This document shows, one piece after another, positions 1-7,961 of a stretch of 36,488 nt of DNA. This DNA comes from Candidatus Ozemibacter sp. Lineage in GTDB: Bacteria > Muiribacteriota > Ozemobacteria > Ozemobacterales > Ozemobacteraceae. Numbering within the stretch: position 1 is the stretch's first letter; each line of letters starts with the position of its first letter. The stretch is taken from the NCBI GenBank assembly GCA_030446435.1, contig JASURT010000007.1, forward strand, positions 1 to 36,488. The letters are read 5' to 3'. The position numbers and the translations under genes are program-made. Below the pieces are notes generated by a model. It was given only the letters and a program-made list of their open reading frames with translations. It had not been told where the DNA came from and ran no database searches.

Positions 1-1017
1 TACCTGCCCCTTGAAATTCGTCTTTTAACCGGCAAAAACGGGGGTGTCAAAACCGTAGACTTTTTCACCCGGCTCGACCAAACCCATAAAGATCTCGAAG
101 CTATCCCTGATGTTGAAAAGGCTGCTTCTATTCTCGATGTGGTCAAAAAACTCAATCAGGTCTGGAGCGATGGCAGCGAAGCCACCTATGTAGTTCCGGC
201 TTCAGATATCGCGGTAAGCCAGCTATTGATGCAGTATGAATCTGACCCCGACGGTGATATAGAGACCATGACCGATTACCCGAACTATTCTGAAGCAAGG
301 CTTACGGTAAGGGTTCCCATGGTAAGCGCAGCAAGATTGCGCGAATATGAAAGCCAGGTGAAAAAGGTGCTTGAGACAAACTTCAGTGGCACTGATATTT
401 CATACAGGTTTGGCGGTTATGTGCCTCTTTATTCACGCATTATCAGCTATGTTACCTGGAGCCAGATTTCGAGTTTCGCTCTGGCTTTCGTTTTCGTTTT
501 CGGGGCCATTACAATTCTTTTCAGGCGTTTTAAAGCTCTGATTCTGGTGATTGCTCCGAATCTTTACCCTGTTCTGATGACCATGGGAGTCATGGGACTT
601 GTCGGTATCAGGCTTGATATCGCGACTGTAACCATTGCCGCCATTGCTTTGGGTATTGTCGTCGACGACACCATTCATGAGTTGTTTCTTTTTTACGAGC
701 CTTCAAGAGCTAAGATGAAACCGGTTGAGGCAGTGGTAGACGCGTTAAAAGAGTCTGGCCCGGCGGTTTTTTCTACTTCTCTGATTTATTCTCTGGGCTT
801 TTTGTTCATGGTCTTTGCCAGTGTCAAATCAGTGGTTTTCTTCGGTGTTTTGCTGTCGTTCACCATTATCACGGCACTGTTTTGCGAACTTACCATTTTT
901 CCCGCTCAGATTTGCCTTTTGCGCAAATTTCTGGCTTCTGATTTTGCCGCTGAAGAAGTCAGCGGCACAAACTCTGACGACGCTTCAGACGACGAAGTAA
1001 ATACGAATAAAAGCTGA
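1..1017 (+). CDS. RND/MMPL-family exporter, C-terminal part (5' truncated)
   Basis: The reading frame is open from base 1, so the start lies outside the window; 338 residues are visible. The first ~135 belong to a periplasmic loop. A block of hydrophobic segments then follows, with the diagnostic GIVVDDTIHE motif in a transmembrane helix at 652-681, as in the sterol-sensing/MMPL branch of RND transporters, and further helices run to about residue 310. The tail is acidic and polar. Such proteins use proton motive force to move lipids or hydrophobic molecules across the inner membrane. The stop lies 16 bp before the BtaA-like gene and a LolA-like gene follows, suggesting one operon handling a lipid or lipophilic substrate. 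Family is clear; substrate is unknown. Confidence 0.88.
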   Translation, partial: YLPLEIRLLTGKNGGVKTVDFFTRLDQTHKDLEAIPDVEKAASILDVVKKLNQVWSDGSEATYVVPASDIAVSQLLMQYESDPDGDIETMTDYPNYSEARLTVRVPMVSAARLREYESQVKKVLETNFSGTDISYRFGGYVPLYSRIISYVTWSQISSFALAFVFVFGAITILFRRFKALILVIAPNLYPVLMTMGVMGLVGIRLDIATVTIAAIALGIVVDDTIHELFLFYEPSRAKMKPVEAVVDALKESGPAVFSTSLIYSLGFLFMVFASVKSVVFFGVLLSFTIITALFCELTIFPAQICLLRKFLASDFAAEEVSGTNSDDASDDEVNTNKS

Positions 1018-1033
1018 TTCCAGGAGGTTATTT

Positions 1034-2131
1034 ATGAAACCAGCGGTTGTATATAGCAATGTATGGGAAGACCCGGAACTCAACCGGCTATCACTCAAGG
1101 TCGAGCCAGGGCAGAGTGTTCTGTCGATAACTTCCGGCGGCTGCAATTCCCTTTGCCTTTTGCTTGAAGAGCCTGAAAAGCTTATCTCGATCGACCTGAA
1201 TCCGGCCCAGCTTGCTATGCTTGAATTGAAACGCGCCGCGATCATTGAACTTGACTACGATGATTTCATCGAGGTTCTTGGGGTGCCGTTTTTTCGCAAG
1301 CCGTCGGCTAAGCCCGCCGAATATCGATTAGAACTTTACGAACGAATCAAAAAACATATGCCTGCGTATGCGACCGACTTCTGGAATGAAAACAAACAGA
1401 TAATCAAAGATGGAGTCATGATGTGCGGTAAGGTTGAAAAGTTTTTTGCTTTTTATCGCACGGTTTTAAAATGGCTTTATGGCGAAAAAGAGATTTTAAA
1501 GCTGTTTGAAGCCAAAGATCTGCAGGAACAGCAGGAAGTTTATCGAAATTTTCGAAAAAAGAAATGGAATGCTTTGCATCGGATTCTTTTGAACCGCACT
1601 GTTCTCAGCCTTGTAAAAGGGGCGCATTCATTTGCTCAGGTCGATTTTGAAGACTTTGCCGGTAACCTCAATCGCAAGCGAACTCTTGGCCTTACCAGAT
1701 TTTACAACCCTGACAACTATTTCATGAGCTTGATGCTTCTCGGAGCCCATTACCATGAAAAAGGAATGTCACCCTATCTGTTGCGCGAAAATTACCCTAA
1801 GCTCAAAAAGAATATCGGCGCACTCGAAATATACAAAGGAACCATCGGTGACGTTCTGAAAAAAGATGGCCCCGGAAGTTACGATCGCTTCAATCTGTCA
1901 AACATTTTTGAATGGATGACCAACGAACAATTCAACGATATTATTCGTGAAGTAATTGAACTTGCCCGCCCCGGTGCCCGCATGGCCTGGCGCTATACTC
2001 TTGCAAGACCCCGAGAGCTCGATGCTGAAAACCTGAGTCGTCTTGAATACGAACCAGAGCTTTCAGATAAGCTTTTTAAACAAGATCGGGCATTCATTTA
2101 CGAAAGCTTTCATGTCTATCATCTGAAGTAG
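1034..2131 (+). CDS. DUF3419 / BtaA-like S-adenosylmethionine:diacylglycerol 3-amino-3-carboxypropyltransferase
   Basis: 365 residues with strong Shine-Dalgarno AGGAGG at 1022-1027 before ATG 1034. The N-terminus (YSNVWEDPELNRLSL) and the SAM-binding loop ITSGGCNSL with a downstream ISIDLNPAQ acidic strand are typical of DUF3419. The characterised member, BtaA, transfers the aminocarboxypropyl group of SAM to diacylglycerol, the first step to betaine lipids. A BtaB-type N-methylase, which completes betaine-lipid synthesis, is not present in the window. The position between an MMPL exporter and a LolA-like protein suggests action on a lipid that is then exported. Family assignment is firm; the exact reaction is inferred. 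Confidence 0.8.
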   Translation: MKPAVVYSNVWEDPELNRLSLKVEPGQSVLSITSGGCNSLCLLLEEPEKLISIDLNPAQLAMLELKRAAIIELDYDDFIEVLGVPFFRKPSAKPAEYRLELYERIKKHMPAYATDFWNENKQIIKDGVMMCGKVEKFFAFYRTVLKWLYGEKEILKLFEAKDLQEQQEVYRNFRKKKWNALHRILLNRTVLSLVKGAHSFAQVDFEDFAGNLNRKRTLGLTRFYNPDNYFMSLMLLGAHYHEKGMSPYLLRENYPKLKKNIGALEIYKGTIGDVLKKDGPGSYDRFNLSNIFEWMTNEQFNDIIREVIELARPGARMAWRYTLARPRELDAENLSRLEYEPELSDKLFKQDRAFIYESFHVYHLK

Positions 2132-2137
2132 CAAATT

Positions 2138-2160
2138 CAGTATTTATACTGTTTTCGTTT
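2138..2160 (+). terminator. Weak hairpin plus T-rich run after the BtaA-like gene
   Basis: A perfect 6-bp palindrome CAGTAT-tt-ATACTG at 2138-2151 is followed by TTTTCGTTT. The stem is AT-rich and the loop too tight to form well, so at best it attenuates transcription between this gene and the LolA-like gene 76 bp downstream. Confidence 0.25.
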
Positions 2161-2227
2161 GCCCGGTTGAAGTGACGGCCAAATGAGGTTAGCATATAAG
2201 TATAAGCTGAATTTTATTGGAGGCATT

Positions 2228-2998
2228 ATGAAATACAGGTATCTGACGGTAATTCTATTTGTTGTCTTTAGCCTCTGTGCTGCCAAAGCAATGGCACTGA
2301 CCGCCCAGGAAGTATTACAAAAGGTTGAAGATCGCTATGTCGGTAAAACTTCGAAAGCTCAGGTCGAAATGAAGCTTACCGAGCCCAATGGGCCAACCAG
2401 AGTCAGAAGAATGATCATTTCAAGGCGTAAACAGGATAACAGCAATAAAGATAACTTCATTCATTTCGTTTCGCCCGCTGATATTCAAAACACCACCTAT
2501 CTCGTCAATGAGCGCGATTCCAAAAAACAAAAGTGGATATATCTTTCAGCCTTTCGAAAAATCCGAAAAATCGTGGCCAAAGATTATGGCATGGCATTTG
2601 TTTCAAGTGATTTCACTTACGAAGATATGGAAGACATTCATGCTGATGACTATGTCGCTTCTGATCTTAAAGAAGAAAAACTCGATGGTGAAGATGTTTA
2701 TTCGATTCGGGTGCAGAAAAAAGATGAGAACACAAGTTATTCACACGTTGTCATGAAGGTTGCAAAAGACAAGATGATCGTTTTGAAGTCAGAAATGTTC
2801 GATAAAAACGAACCTGGAAAAATGATCAAACTGATGACCGCAGAAAATCTTGAAAAAATTCAGGATATCTGGACACCGAAAACCGTAACCATGAAAGACC
2901 TGGTTAAGGGTTCAAGCACGGTTCTTGATACAAAAAAGATCAAGTATGATCTGGATTTGCCGCAAGACGAATTTACGAAAAGAAACATGGAAAAGTAG
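2228..2998 (+). CDS. Outer-membrane lipoprotein-sorting (LolA-like) periplasmic protein
   Basis: 256 residues from ATG 2228, chosen over an upstream in-frame ATG at 2183 because TTGGAGG (2218-2224) sits at ideal spacing and the protein then begins with a clean signal peptide ending around residues 20-23 (AKAMA). The mature part (LTAQEVLQKVEDRYVG, then MIISRR and KKQKWIYLSAFRKIRKI) matches the LolA-like family annotated as outer-membrane lipoprotein-sorting protein, commonly encoded with MMPL/RND exporters. It is expected to carry a lipid or lipophilic cargo through the periplasm. It shares the operon direction of the exporter. The product is clear at family level only. Confidence 0.8.
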   Translation: MKYRYLTVILFVVFSLCAAKAMALTAQEVLQKVEDRYVGKTSKAQVEMKLTEPNGPTRVRRMIISRRKQDNSNKDNFIHFVSPADIQNTTYLVNERDSKKQKWIYLSAFRKIRKIVAKDYGMAFVSSDFTYEDMEDIHADDYVASDLKEEKLDGEDVYSIRVQKKDENTSYSHVVMKVAKDKMIVLKSEMFDKNEPGKMIKLMTAENLEKIQDIWTPKTVTMKDLVKGSSTVLDTKKIKYDLDLPQDEFTKRNMEK

Positions 2999-3000
2999 TC

Positions 3001-3858
3001 TTAATATGCCAGATTAACCCCGGCGGTTACAGCCGGGGTATCTGTCAAAGACCGGCCTGAAATTTCTACGCCGAAACCGCGAAATCTGAACCTTACCCCT
3101 GCGCTAAGCTGAAACTCTTTTTGCATTGCCGCACTGAAGCTTTGATAGTCAGAATAGTTCAGCTCGATCATCGCCGATGCATCGCCGTCAGAGCCAAAAA
3201 ATCTTTCGATGCCTACCCCGCCAGAGGTGAAATTCTGCGCATCGATGGTGACAACCCGCCCATCGGCCAGGTCTGTCTTAAACTCAGGTGTATAGCTTTG
3301 TTTAAGGTGCAGATGAGTCAGTAGATTCTTTTTTACTTTGGTAGAAAATGTGGCAAATATGTTTCTTGCCAATGAAATCGTTTCCAGGTCTGCATAGCGA
3401 AGACCGTCGTTGTCGCCTGAAGCCCAGTGAAAACCCACGCAAAAATCGGCCTTTTCTTCAAGGCTGCCGGTAAATTTTGCGCCAAAAGAGTTCAGCTTAT
3501 GATTTTCATTGCTTTTTACCCCGGCGCTTTCAATCTCTTTTTTCAGATCTACCTGGGTGAAAACTATTTCAGCATCGGGGTTGACCGGTAGACATAGTTG
3601 ATATCTGTTTTCTTCAAGCGTTTCATTAAATTCAGTCGTTCTTATTTTATAAGAATAGGTCTGGCTTTGGGTCGTTTTAGCCGCAACAATTACCCGTTCA
3701 TTTTTGTTCGAAACGGGAACCGGAATGCTTATAAGCCCGCGAGAACCCGATAAAGATAAAAAGCCGGTGTTGCCCGTTTCCGAAAAGACAGGGGTAAGCG
3801 AAAAAATAAAGATAAGCAGAGCAGAAAGAGGGTTTCTGAAACTAATTTGTCGGTTCAT
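3001..3858 (-). CDS. Probable outer-membrane beta-barrel protein
   Basis: 285 residues with a signal peptide (hydrophobic residues ~12-24, cleavage near VFS-ET). The mature start (TGFLSLSGSRGLISIPVP) and the alternating polar/hydrophobic strands through to a C-terminal GVNLAY with terminal aromatic residue are typical of outer-membrane barrels; the GLISIP opening is reminiscent of YjbH-like barrels, but I cannot confirm a family. Its ATG lies inside the 3' end of the upstream lipoprotein gene (17-bp overlap), so the two are translationally linked. The stop lies 2 bp from the convergent LolA-like gene. Confidence 0.6.
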   Translation of the reverse strand: MNRQISFRNPLSALLIFIFSLTPVFSETGNTGFLSLSGSRGLISIPVPVSNKNERVIVAAKTTQSQTYSYKIRTTEFNETLEENRYQLCLPVNPDAEIVFTQVDLKKEIESAGVKSNENHKLNSFGAKFTGSLEEKADFCVGFHWASGDNDGLRYADLETISLARNIFATFSTKVKKNLLTHLHLKQSYTPEFKTDLADGRVVTIDAQNFTSGGVGIERFFGSDGDASAMIELNYSDYQSFSAAMQKEFQLSAGVRFRFRGFGVEISGRSLTDTPAVTAGVNLAY

Positions 3859-5593
3859 AATTAACCAGATAAGTGCTGGTGTCAGGCAATACTTCGACCA
3901 AACCCCAGGATTCGATTCGATCAGGATTGGTTAAGTCTTCTTCAAAAACCGAAGTTAGCCATATGCCTGAAATGCCTTTACCGACATAGACGAGATATTT
4001 TACGCTGTCGCTTGTGGGTTCAAGATGGGTAAGTTTGAAGGTGCCGGTTTCATCAAAGCCGGTGTCAGGGTGAATCGAGGTTGAATGAGTTTTGGTGGTC
4101 TTCAGCGGTCGATCGTCGATGCTCCAGTAACTGATGCTTGAGTCATCAATGTTAACAACTCTGCGTTCCATTTTGTAAACTCTGACGATCAGGTCTGGCA
4201 GACCCTGACCGGTAAAAACATCGCAAATTCGCCCGACAATCGAACCTTTGTTCTGCTCCTGGTTGTAAACCATGCGAAAGGTCAGGCTGGCTGGAATGGT
4301 CTGGCCACTTGCATCGACTTTAAAATTGACCGTCTGGCTGTTGAAGCCTGCTTTGACCAGATTTAGCTGATAATCACCCTCAACCAGCTGTTCAAAATAG
4401 AATATGCCGTTCAGGTCGGTAATGATGGGACCGACCTCTTTGAGAGTGCAGGTAACGAAATCGAGGGGTGAACCTGAAAATGCGTCGAGCACATTGCCGC
4501 TGATGGTAAAAGTCTGGGTTTCAACCGCTTTGGGTATGATGAAAATGCTTGCAAGTTCAGGAGAAACGGTGCCGTCACGCAAAATCGTGATGATGTAGGT
4601 TTCTGGCTCAAACTTTTCTGATGCCGGTGCCGCCGTAAGAAAATAAGTGCCGGGCAAAAGGTTTTCAAAGTAGAATTTTCCTTCACCGTTACTGATCTGG
4701 GTGCTTAGAACCGGAGCTGTAGGCGAGGTTTGTCGAAGCTGAACCGTTATGCCGCCTAAAACTTCCTGAGATGAGCCATGTCTTATAACTCCTTCTATGA
4801 CCGAAGTTTCAACGGTTTTGTCTGATAGAAGCAGAATGGCTGCCGGCACAACCTTGCCGTCACTGCCAAGGTTGATTTCAAATGTTTTTTCAAAGTATTT
4901 GTCTGAGCCTTTGGCTATTTCAATCGTATAAGACCCGGGCACGGCTCCGGAAAAAGAAAAATTGCCCTGAGAATCTGTAAGCGAAGTAGATAAAAGCGCG
5001 CCTGATTCATCGAAAAGTTTTACAAATTCGTTCGCGGCCGGGGCGCCGCTGATTTCATCTCGCGCTTCGCCTTCAATAGTGTATGTAACCTGACCGGGGG
5101 CTGTCGTTGAAACAGGCACCAGCAATACTTCAAGCTGATCAGGTGATGCACTGCCGTCTTGCAGAATTCTGACAACATGATTTGTGGGCAGATAATTAGC
5201 CGGACTTGCCGTGGTTACAACATCATAAAGTCCGGGGGGAATGCCTTCAAAAATGAACATGCCGGCAGAGGTCGAACGGGTGGTGAGTTTGGTCACTCCG
5301 TTCAGATCAAGATTTACGAAGACATTGGCGACGGGTTGTCTCGAATTTTTATCATAAATATAGCCCAGTACACGAAAAGAGGTCAGGCTGTGGCTTGAAC
5401 TGGCCGTTTGCCCATCGCTGGTCTGGTCGGTCGAAGTAAGGGTTTGCCAGTTATCTTCAGTTACAATCGCAGACACCGGGATTTTACTGGTTTTATCCTG
5501 ACAGCCTGAAATGGTGATAATTATGCTGATAACCACAAATAAGGCCATCAGCAGGACGCTTTTGTTTCTGAAGGTTTTGCCTGGATTCCGCAT
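3842..5593 (-). CDS. Surface lipoprotein with five carboxypeptidase-regulatory-like (CnaB-type) repeats
   Basis: 583 residues from ATG 5593; an in-frame TTG at 5611 is possible but has no ribosome binding site. An N-terminal hydrophobic segment ends in a lipobox (ISGC), predicting a lipidated, membrane-anchored protein. Four beta-sandwich repeats of about 90 residues follow, each with the pattern G-x-(I/V)-x-D-x-x-(T/S)-G...G-x-F-x-F-x-x-(L/V)-x-P-G-x-Y, and a fifth, divergent one fills the C-terminal ~130 residues. These domains (CarboxypepD_reg family) are structural or carbohydrate/adhesion modules, with no enzyme seen. The gene overlaps the barrel-like gene 3001-3858, suggesting an outer-membrane pair. 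Confidence 0.75.
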   Translation of the reverse strand: MRNPGKTFRNKSVLLMALFVVISIIITISGCQDKTSKIPVSAIVTEDNWQTLTSTDQTSDGQTASSSHSLTSFRVLGYIYDKNSRQPVANVFVNLDLNGVTKLTTRSTSAGMFIFEGIPPGLYDVVTTASPANYLPTNHVVRILQDGSASPDQLEVLLVPVSTTAPGQVTYTIEGEARDEISGAPAANEFVKLFDESGALLSTSLTDSQGNFSFSGAVPGSYTIEIAKGSDKYFEKTFEINLGSDGKVVPAAILLLSDKTVETSVIEGVIRHGSSQEVLGGITVQLRQTSPTAPVLSTQISNGEGKFYFENLLPGTYFLTAAPASEKFEPETYIITILRDGTVSPELASIFIIPKAVETQTFTISGNVLDAFSGSPLDFVTCTLKEVGPIITDLNGIFYFEQLVEGDYQLNLVKAGFNSQTVNFKVDASGQTIPASLTFRMVYNQEQNKGSIVGRICDVFTGQGLPDLIVRVYKMERRVVNIDDSSISYWSIDDRPLKTTKTHSTSIHPDTGFDETGTFKLTHLEPTSDSVKYLVYVGKGISGIWLTSVFEEDLTNPDRIESWGLVEVLPDTSTYLVNYEPTN

Positions 5594-5704
5594 AGTTCTC
5601 AGTATCGACAAGAGTGGTGAATTTACTGAGATACAAAAGCAGGTTGTTTTAGATACTTTGTCTGAATTTTAAGGCAATTGTGCCGATAATTTAGGTAGAG
5701 ATAC

Positions 5705-5720
5705 AGGAGGCACGCAGATT
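5705..5720 (+). promoter_or_regulatory. Ribosome binding site that selects an ATT start codon
   Basis: AGGAGG at 5705-5710 is a full-strength Shine-Dalgarno sequence. The frame of the downstream barrel gene is open from 5673 but contains no ATG, GTG or TTG until 5793. The codon 7 nt after the AGGAGG is ATT at 5718, and CTG at 5727 is the only other near-cognate start nearby (16 nt). Confidence 0.65.
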
Positions 5721-7034
5721 TTAGACCTGCCCAAAATTAAGGCCAGGCGGTGTTGTAACCGCTTTTGCAGAGTTTTTCTCGCTCTGTTACTTTTGCTGTG
5801 CCTGACAAATCTGTCAGTCCGGGCCGATGAATGGGATGACTGGGGTGAAGAAGATTCGGGCCCGAAGATTCGCCGACCAACTATATCTGGCTGGTGGAAC
5901 TGGCAATATAACGAGTTTTCTTCTTACGATCAGGGCAGAATCAATTTTGAAAGAACTTTTGCCAATGACCAGAAACTGGTCGCAGGGGCAAACTTCAATT
6001 ACTACACCGAAGACAACAACAAAAAATGGACTGTTTTTCCCGGTGAAAACTCTTACAGTTTCAAAGCCGGCAGCTTCGATTTTAAATTGGGTACGATTCT
6101 TGAAAATATTGGCAGTGGCGATAAGTTCTCTTTCGTTGACAAGATCAATTCCCGCCGCTTTCACAACGGTCTGGCAAACGATTACAATCGCGACAAGAAA
6201 GAGATTCCCGCTTTAAAGGCCAGTTGGTATATCAATCGTCATTTCAGCCTTTCGGGTCATTATTTGCCCTATTTTAGCGCCAGTGAATTTCCTTCCATTT
6301 TCAGTCGCTGGGCTTACGCCATTCACAAGAGCCTGGCTAACGAGATTCTATTTAACAATGCTGTTTACAATGCAGAAAATGATGACAGTTTTGACCCACA
6401 GTTTCATGTCGAGTTCAGTTCTACCTTCAGAAAACTTGAGCTACGGTTGCATTATCTTCGCCTTAAAGAGCGATTGCCGATTATAAGTCAAGACAGGCCC
6501 GGAGTTATCAACGGCACTTATCCGATCGATGAAACCATTGCCATGAATGGTAACATTCAATTGCTTGACGATCTGCTGGTTAGATTTGAATTTGCCTTCA
6601 ATCGTGAAAAAACCTGGTCTTCTTATCAGGATGGGCGAATTGGGAAAAAATTCGTCAGCGATCAATATGGCTTTCTGCTCGGCACAGACAAGAACTTACC
6701 GCAAAATTTCTATATCAATGTTCAGGCGATGATGTCACATGTTCCTGATCTGAAAACACAAACTCCGTTTCAGCTTGGCAAAACTGAGTATCTTGGTTCA
6801 TTGCAGCTTCGTCAGAACTTTCGCAGTGATCGTCTGCGCATTGAATTCAACAGTCTTGCGAACTTCACCACCGGAGAATACGTTATCACCCCGAAAATTT
6901 TCATTCAGAAGTCAGACCATTTGACTTTCGTTCTCGGCTATCAGGCAAATGGCGAAGGTGCAGAATCACTGGGGCCGGTGGCCCAGTTTTCGCAAAACAA
7001 CACTGCATTTTTTGAGACGAGAGTGTTTTTCTAA
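5718..7034 (+). CDS. DUF1302-like outer-membrane beta-barrel protein (probable ATT start)
   Basis: 438 residues if initiated at ATT 5718. Starting at the first conventional codon (TTG 5793) would cut the signal peptide in half and leave no ribosome binding site; the upstream codons encode a basic n-region (KIKARRCCNR), a leucine-rich core and a cleavage site near VRA-DEW. The mature protein begins with an acidic WDDWGEED stretch and continues as amphipathic strands ending in ETRVFF, a typical barrel C-terminus. The block with KINSRRF...IPALKASWYINRHFSLSGHYLPYF resembles the DUF1302 porins that accompany RND/MMPL exporters and LolA-like proteins, so it may be the outer-membrane partner of the exporter at 1-1017. 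Family similarity is inferred by eye. Confidence 0.7.
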   Translation: MLDLPKIKARRCCNRFCRVFLALLLLLCLTNLSVRADEWDDWGEEDSGPKIRRPTISGWWNWQYNEFSSYDQGRINFERTFANDQKLVAGANFNYYTEDNNKKWTVFPGENSYSFKAGSFDFKLGTILENIGSGDKFSFVDKINSRRFHNGLANDYNRDKKEIPALKASWYINRHFSLSGHYLPYFSASEFPSIFSRWAYAIHKSLANEILFNNAVYNAENDDSFDPQFHVEFSSTFRKLELRLHYLRLKERLPIISQDRPGVINGTYPIDETIAMNGNIQLLDDLLVRFEFAFNREKTWSSYQDGRIGKKFVSDQYGFLLGTDKNLPQNFYINVQAMMSHVPDLKTQTPFQLGKTEYLGSLQLRQNFRSDRLRIEFNSLANFTTGEYVITPKIFIQKSDHLTFVLGYQANGEGAESLGPVAQFSQNNTAFFETRVFF

Positions 7035-7040
7035 ACTGTT

Positions 7041-7068
7041 TTTCAAGCGCATTGCAATCTGGTAAAAT
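7041..7068 (+). promoter_or_regulatory. Candidate extended -10 promoter for mutM
   Basis: TGG-TAAAAT at 7060-7068 is an extended -10, with TTTCAA (7041-7046) 16 bp upstream as a poor -35. It lies just past the barrel gene's stop and 18 bp before mutM. Confidence 0.35.
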
Positions 7069-7085
7069 TGCATCAGGAATAGAAT

Positions 7086-7889
7086 ATGCCTGAATTGCCT
7101 GAAGTTAATACTCTCGCCAGAGCGCTTGATCATCAGCTCAAGGGCGATTCAATCATTTCCTGGCAGCCTCTTGCCCCGAAACTGAGAAAGCCGCTGCCTG
7201 ATACGCAATCAGCCGAAGTTATACTTGAACAAACTATCAGAAGGGTTTTTCGCCAGGCGAAATCGATCTTTTTCGAATTTGCAACCGGTCACTATCTTCA
7301 TGTACACCTTGGTATGACGGGCTATTTTCGTCTGACGAACGATAATTCAGACCCTGATAAGCACAGGCACCTTGTTATTGAATTGCTTTCAGGGCGAACC
7401 CTGAGTTATTTTGACCCCAGAAAATTTGGGGTTGTGGAAATTTTGCATCGGTTGCCTGATAAGGTTCCGGAGCCTTTTAAAGATGATTTATCGATAGAAT
7501 ATATTCGTTTGGCTTGTCAAAAAAGCCGGCGGGCGATAAAGACCATGATAATGGACCAGTCGATAATCGCCGGTCTGGGAAACATATACGCTGGTGAAGC
7601 TTTGTTCAAAGCCGGCATTATGCCAGATCGGCCGGCCTCAGAATTGAGCAAAGCAGAAGTCACCCGGTTGTACAACGCCATGCTTGAAGTGATTGATAGC
7701 GCGGTAACTGCCGGTTTGAAAAGTCTTCTGCCCAACTTTTATATCGATGAAGAAACCACCCATTTCGAAATAGATACATCGGTTTATCAGAAAGCAGGTT
7801 TGCTTTGCTGCCAATGTAGAAAGCAAAGCATAGAGAAAATTGACATTGGAGGGCGTAGCAGCTTTTATTGCCGGAATTGCCAAAAATGA
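7086..7889 (+). CDS. mutM: Formamidopyrimidine-DNA glycosylase (Fpg/MutM)
   Basis: 267 residues, close to the usual ~270. The protein begins MPELPEV: after Met removal, Pro1 is the Schiff-base nucleophile and the neighbouring glutamates are catalytic. The HVHLGMTGYF block carries the conserved mid-domain motif, GLGNIYAGEALF is the helix-two-turn-helix DNA-binding element, and the C-terminal zinc finger is complete (CxxC around 239-242, second CxxC near the end, with the GGRSSFYC loop). It excises oxidised purines such as 8-oxoguanine and nicks abasic sites. One small departure is NT in place of the common ET after PELPEV. Identification is secure. Confidence 0.96.
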   Translation: MPELPEVNTLARALDHQLKGDSIISWQPLAPKLRKPLPDTQSAEVILEQTIRRVFRQAKSIFFEFATGHYLHVHLGMTGYFRLTNDNSDPDKHRHLVIELLSGRTLSYFDPRKFGVVEILHRLPDKVPEPFKDDLSIEYIRLACQKSRRAIKTMIMDQSIIAGLGNIYAGEALFKAGIMPDRPASELSKAEVTRLYNAMLEVIDSAVTAGLKSLLPNFYIDEETTHFEIDTSVYQKAGLLCCQCRKQSIEKIDIGGRSSFYCRNCQK

Positions 7890-7905
7890 TAGCTCGCATT
7901 TAAGC

Positions 7906-7934
7906 TTGTACATAATGTTGAAGCGAAGTAAAAT
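7906..7934 (+). promoter_or_regulatory. Sigma-70-type promoter of the decaheme cytochrome gene
   Basis: TTGTAC (7906-7911), a 17-bp spacer and TAAAAT (7929-7934) form a good housekeeping promoter; the expected start is near 7941, leaving a ~20-nt leader with AAAGGA (7949-7954) before TTG 7962. Confidence 0.55.
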
Positions 7935-7961
7935 GTCTTAAATAAAGTAAAGGAATCAGTT

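Noticed and set aside
3842-5593. The repeated stretches in the lipoprotein gene as DNA repeats
   Set aside because: Repetition is at the protein-domain level only; the DNA of the repeats has diverged and shows no direct repeat or array.
5814-6216. Sizeable open frames on both strands within the barrel gene (5814-6164 on -, 5827-6216 on +)
   Set aside because: Shadow frames: the strand pattern and signal peptide of the annotated barrel frame are convincing, and the alternatives have no start signals or recognisable domains.
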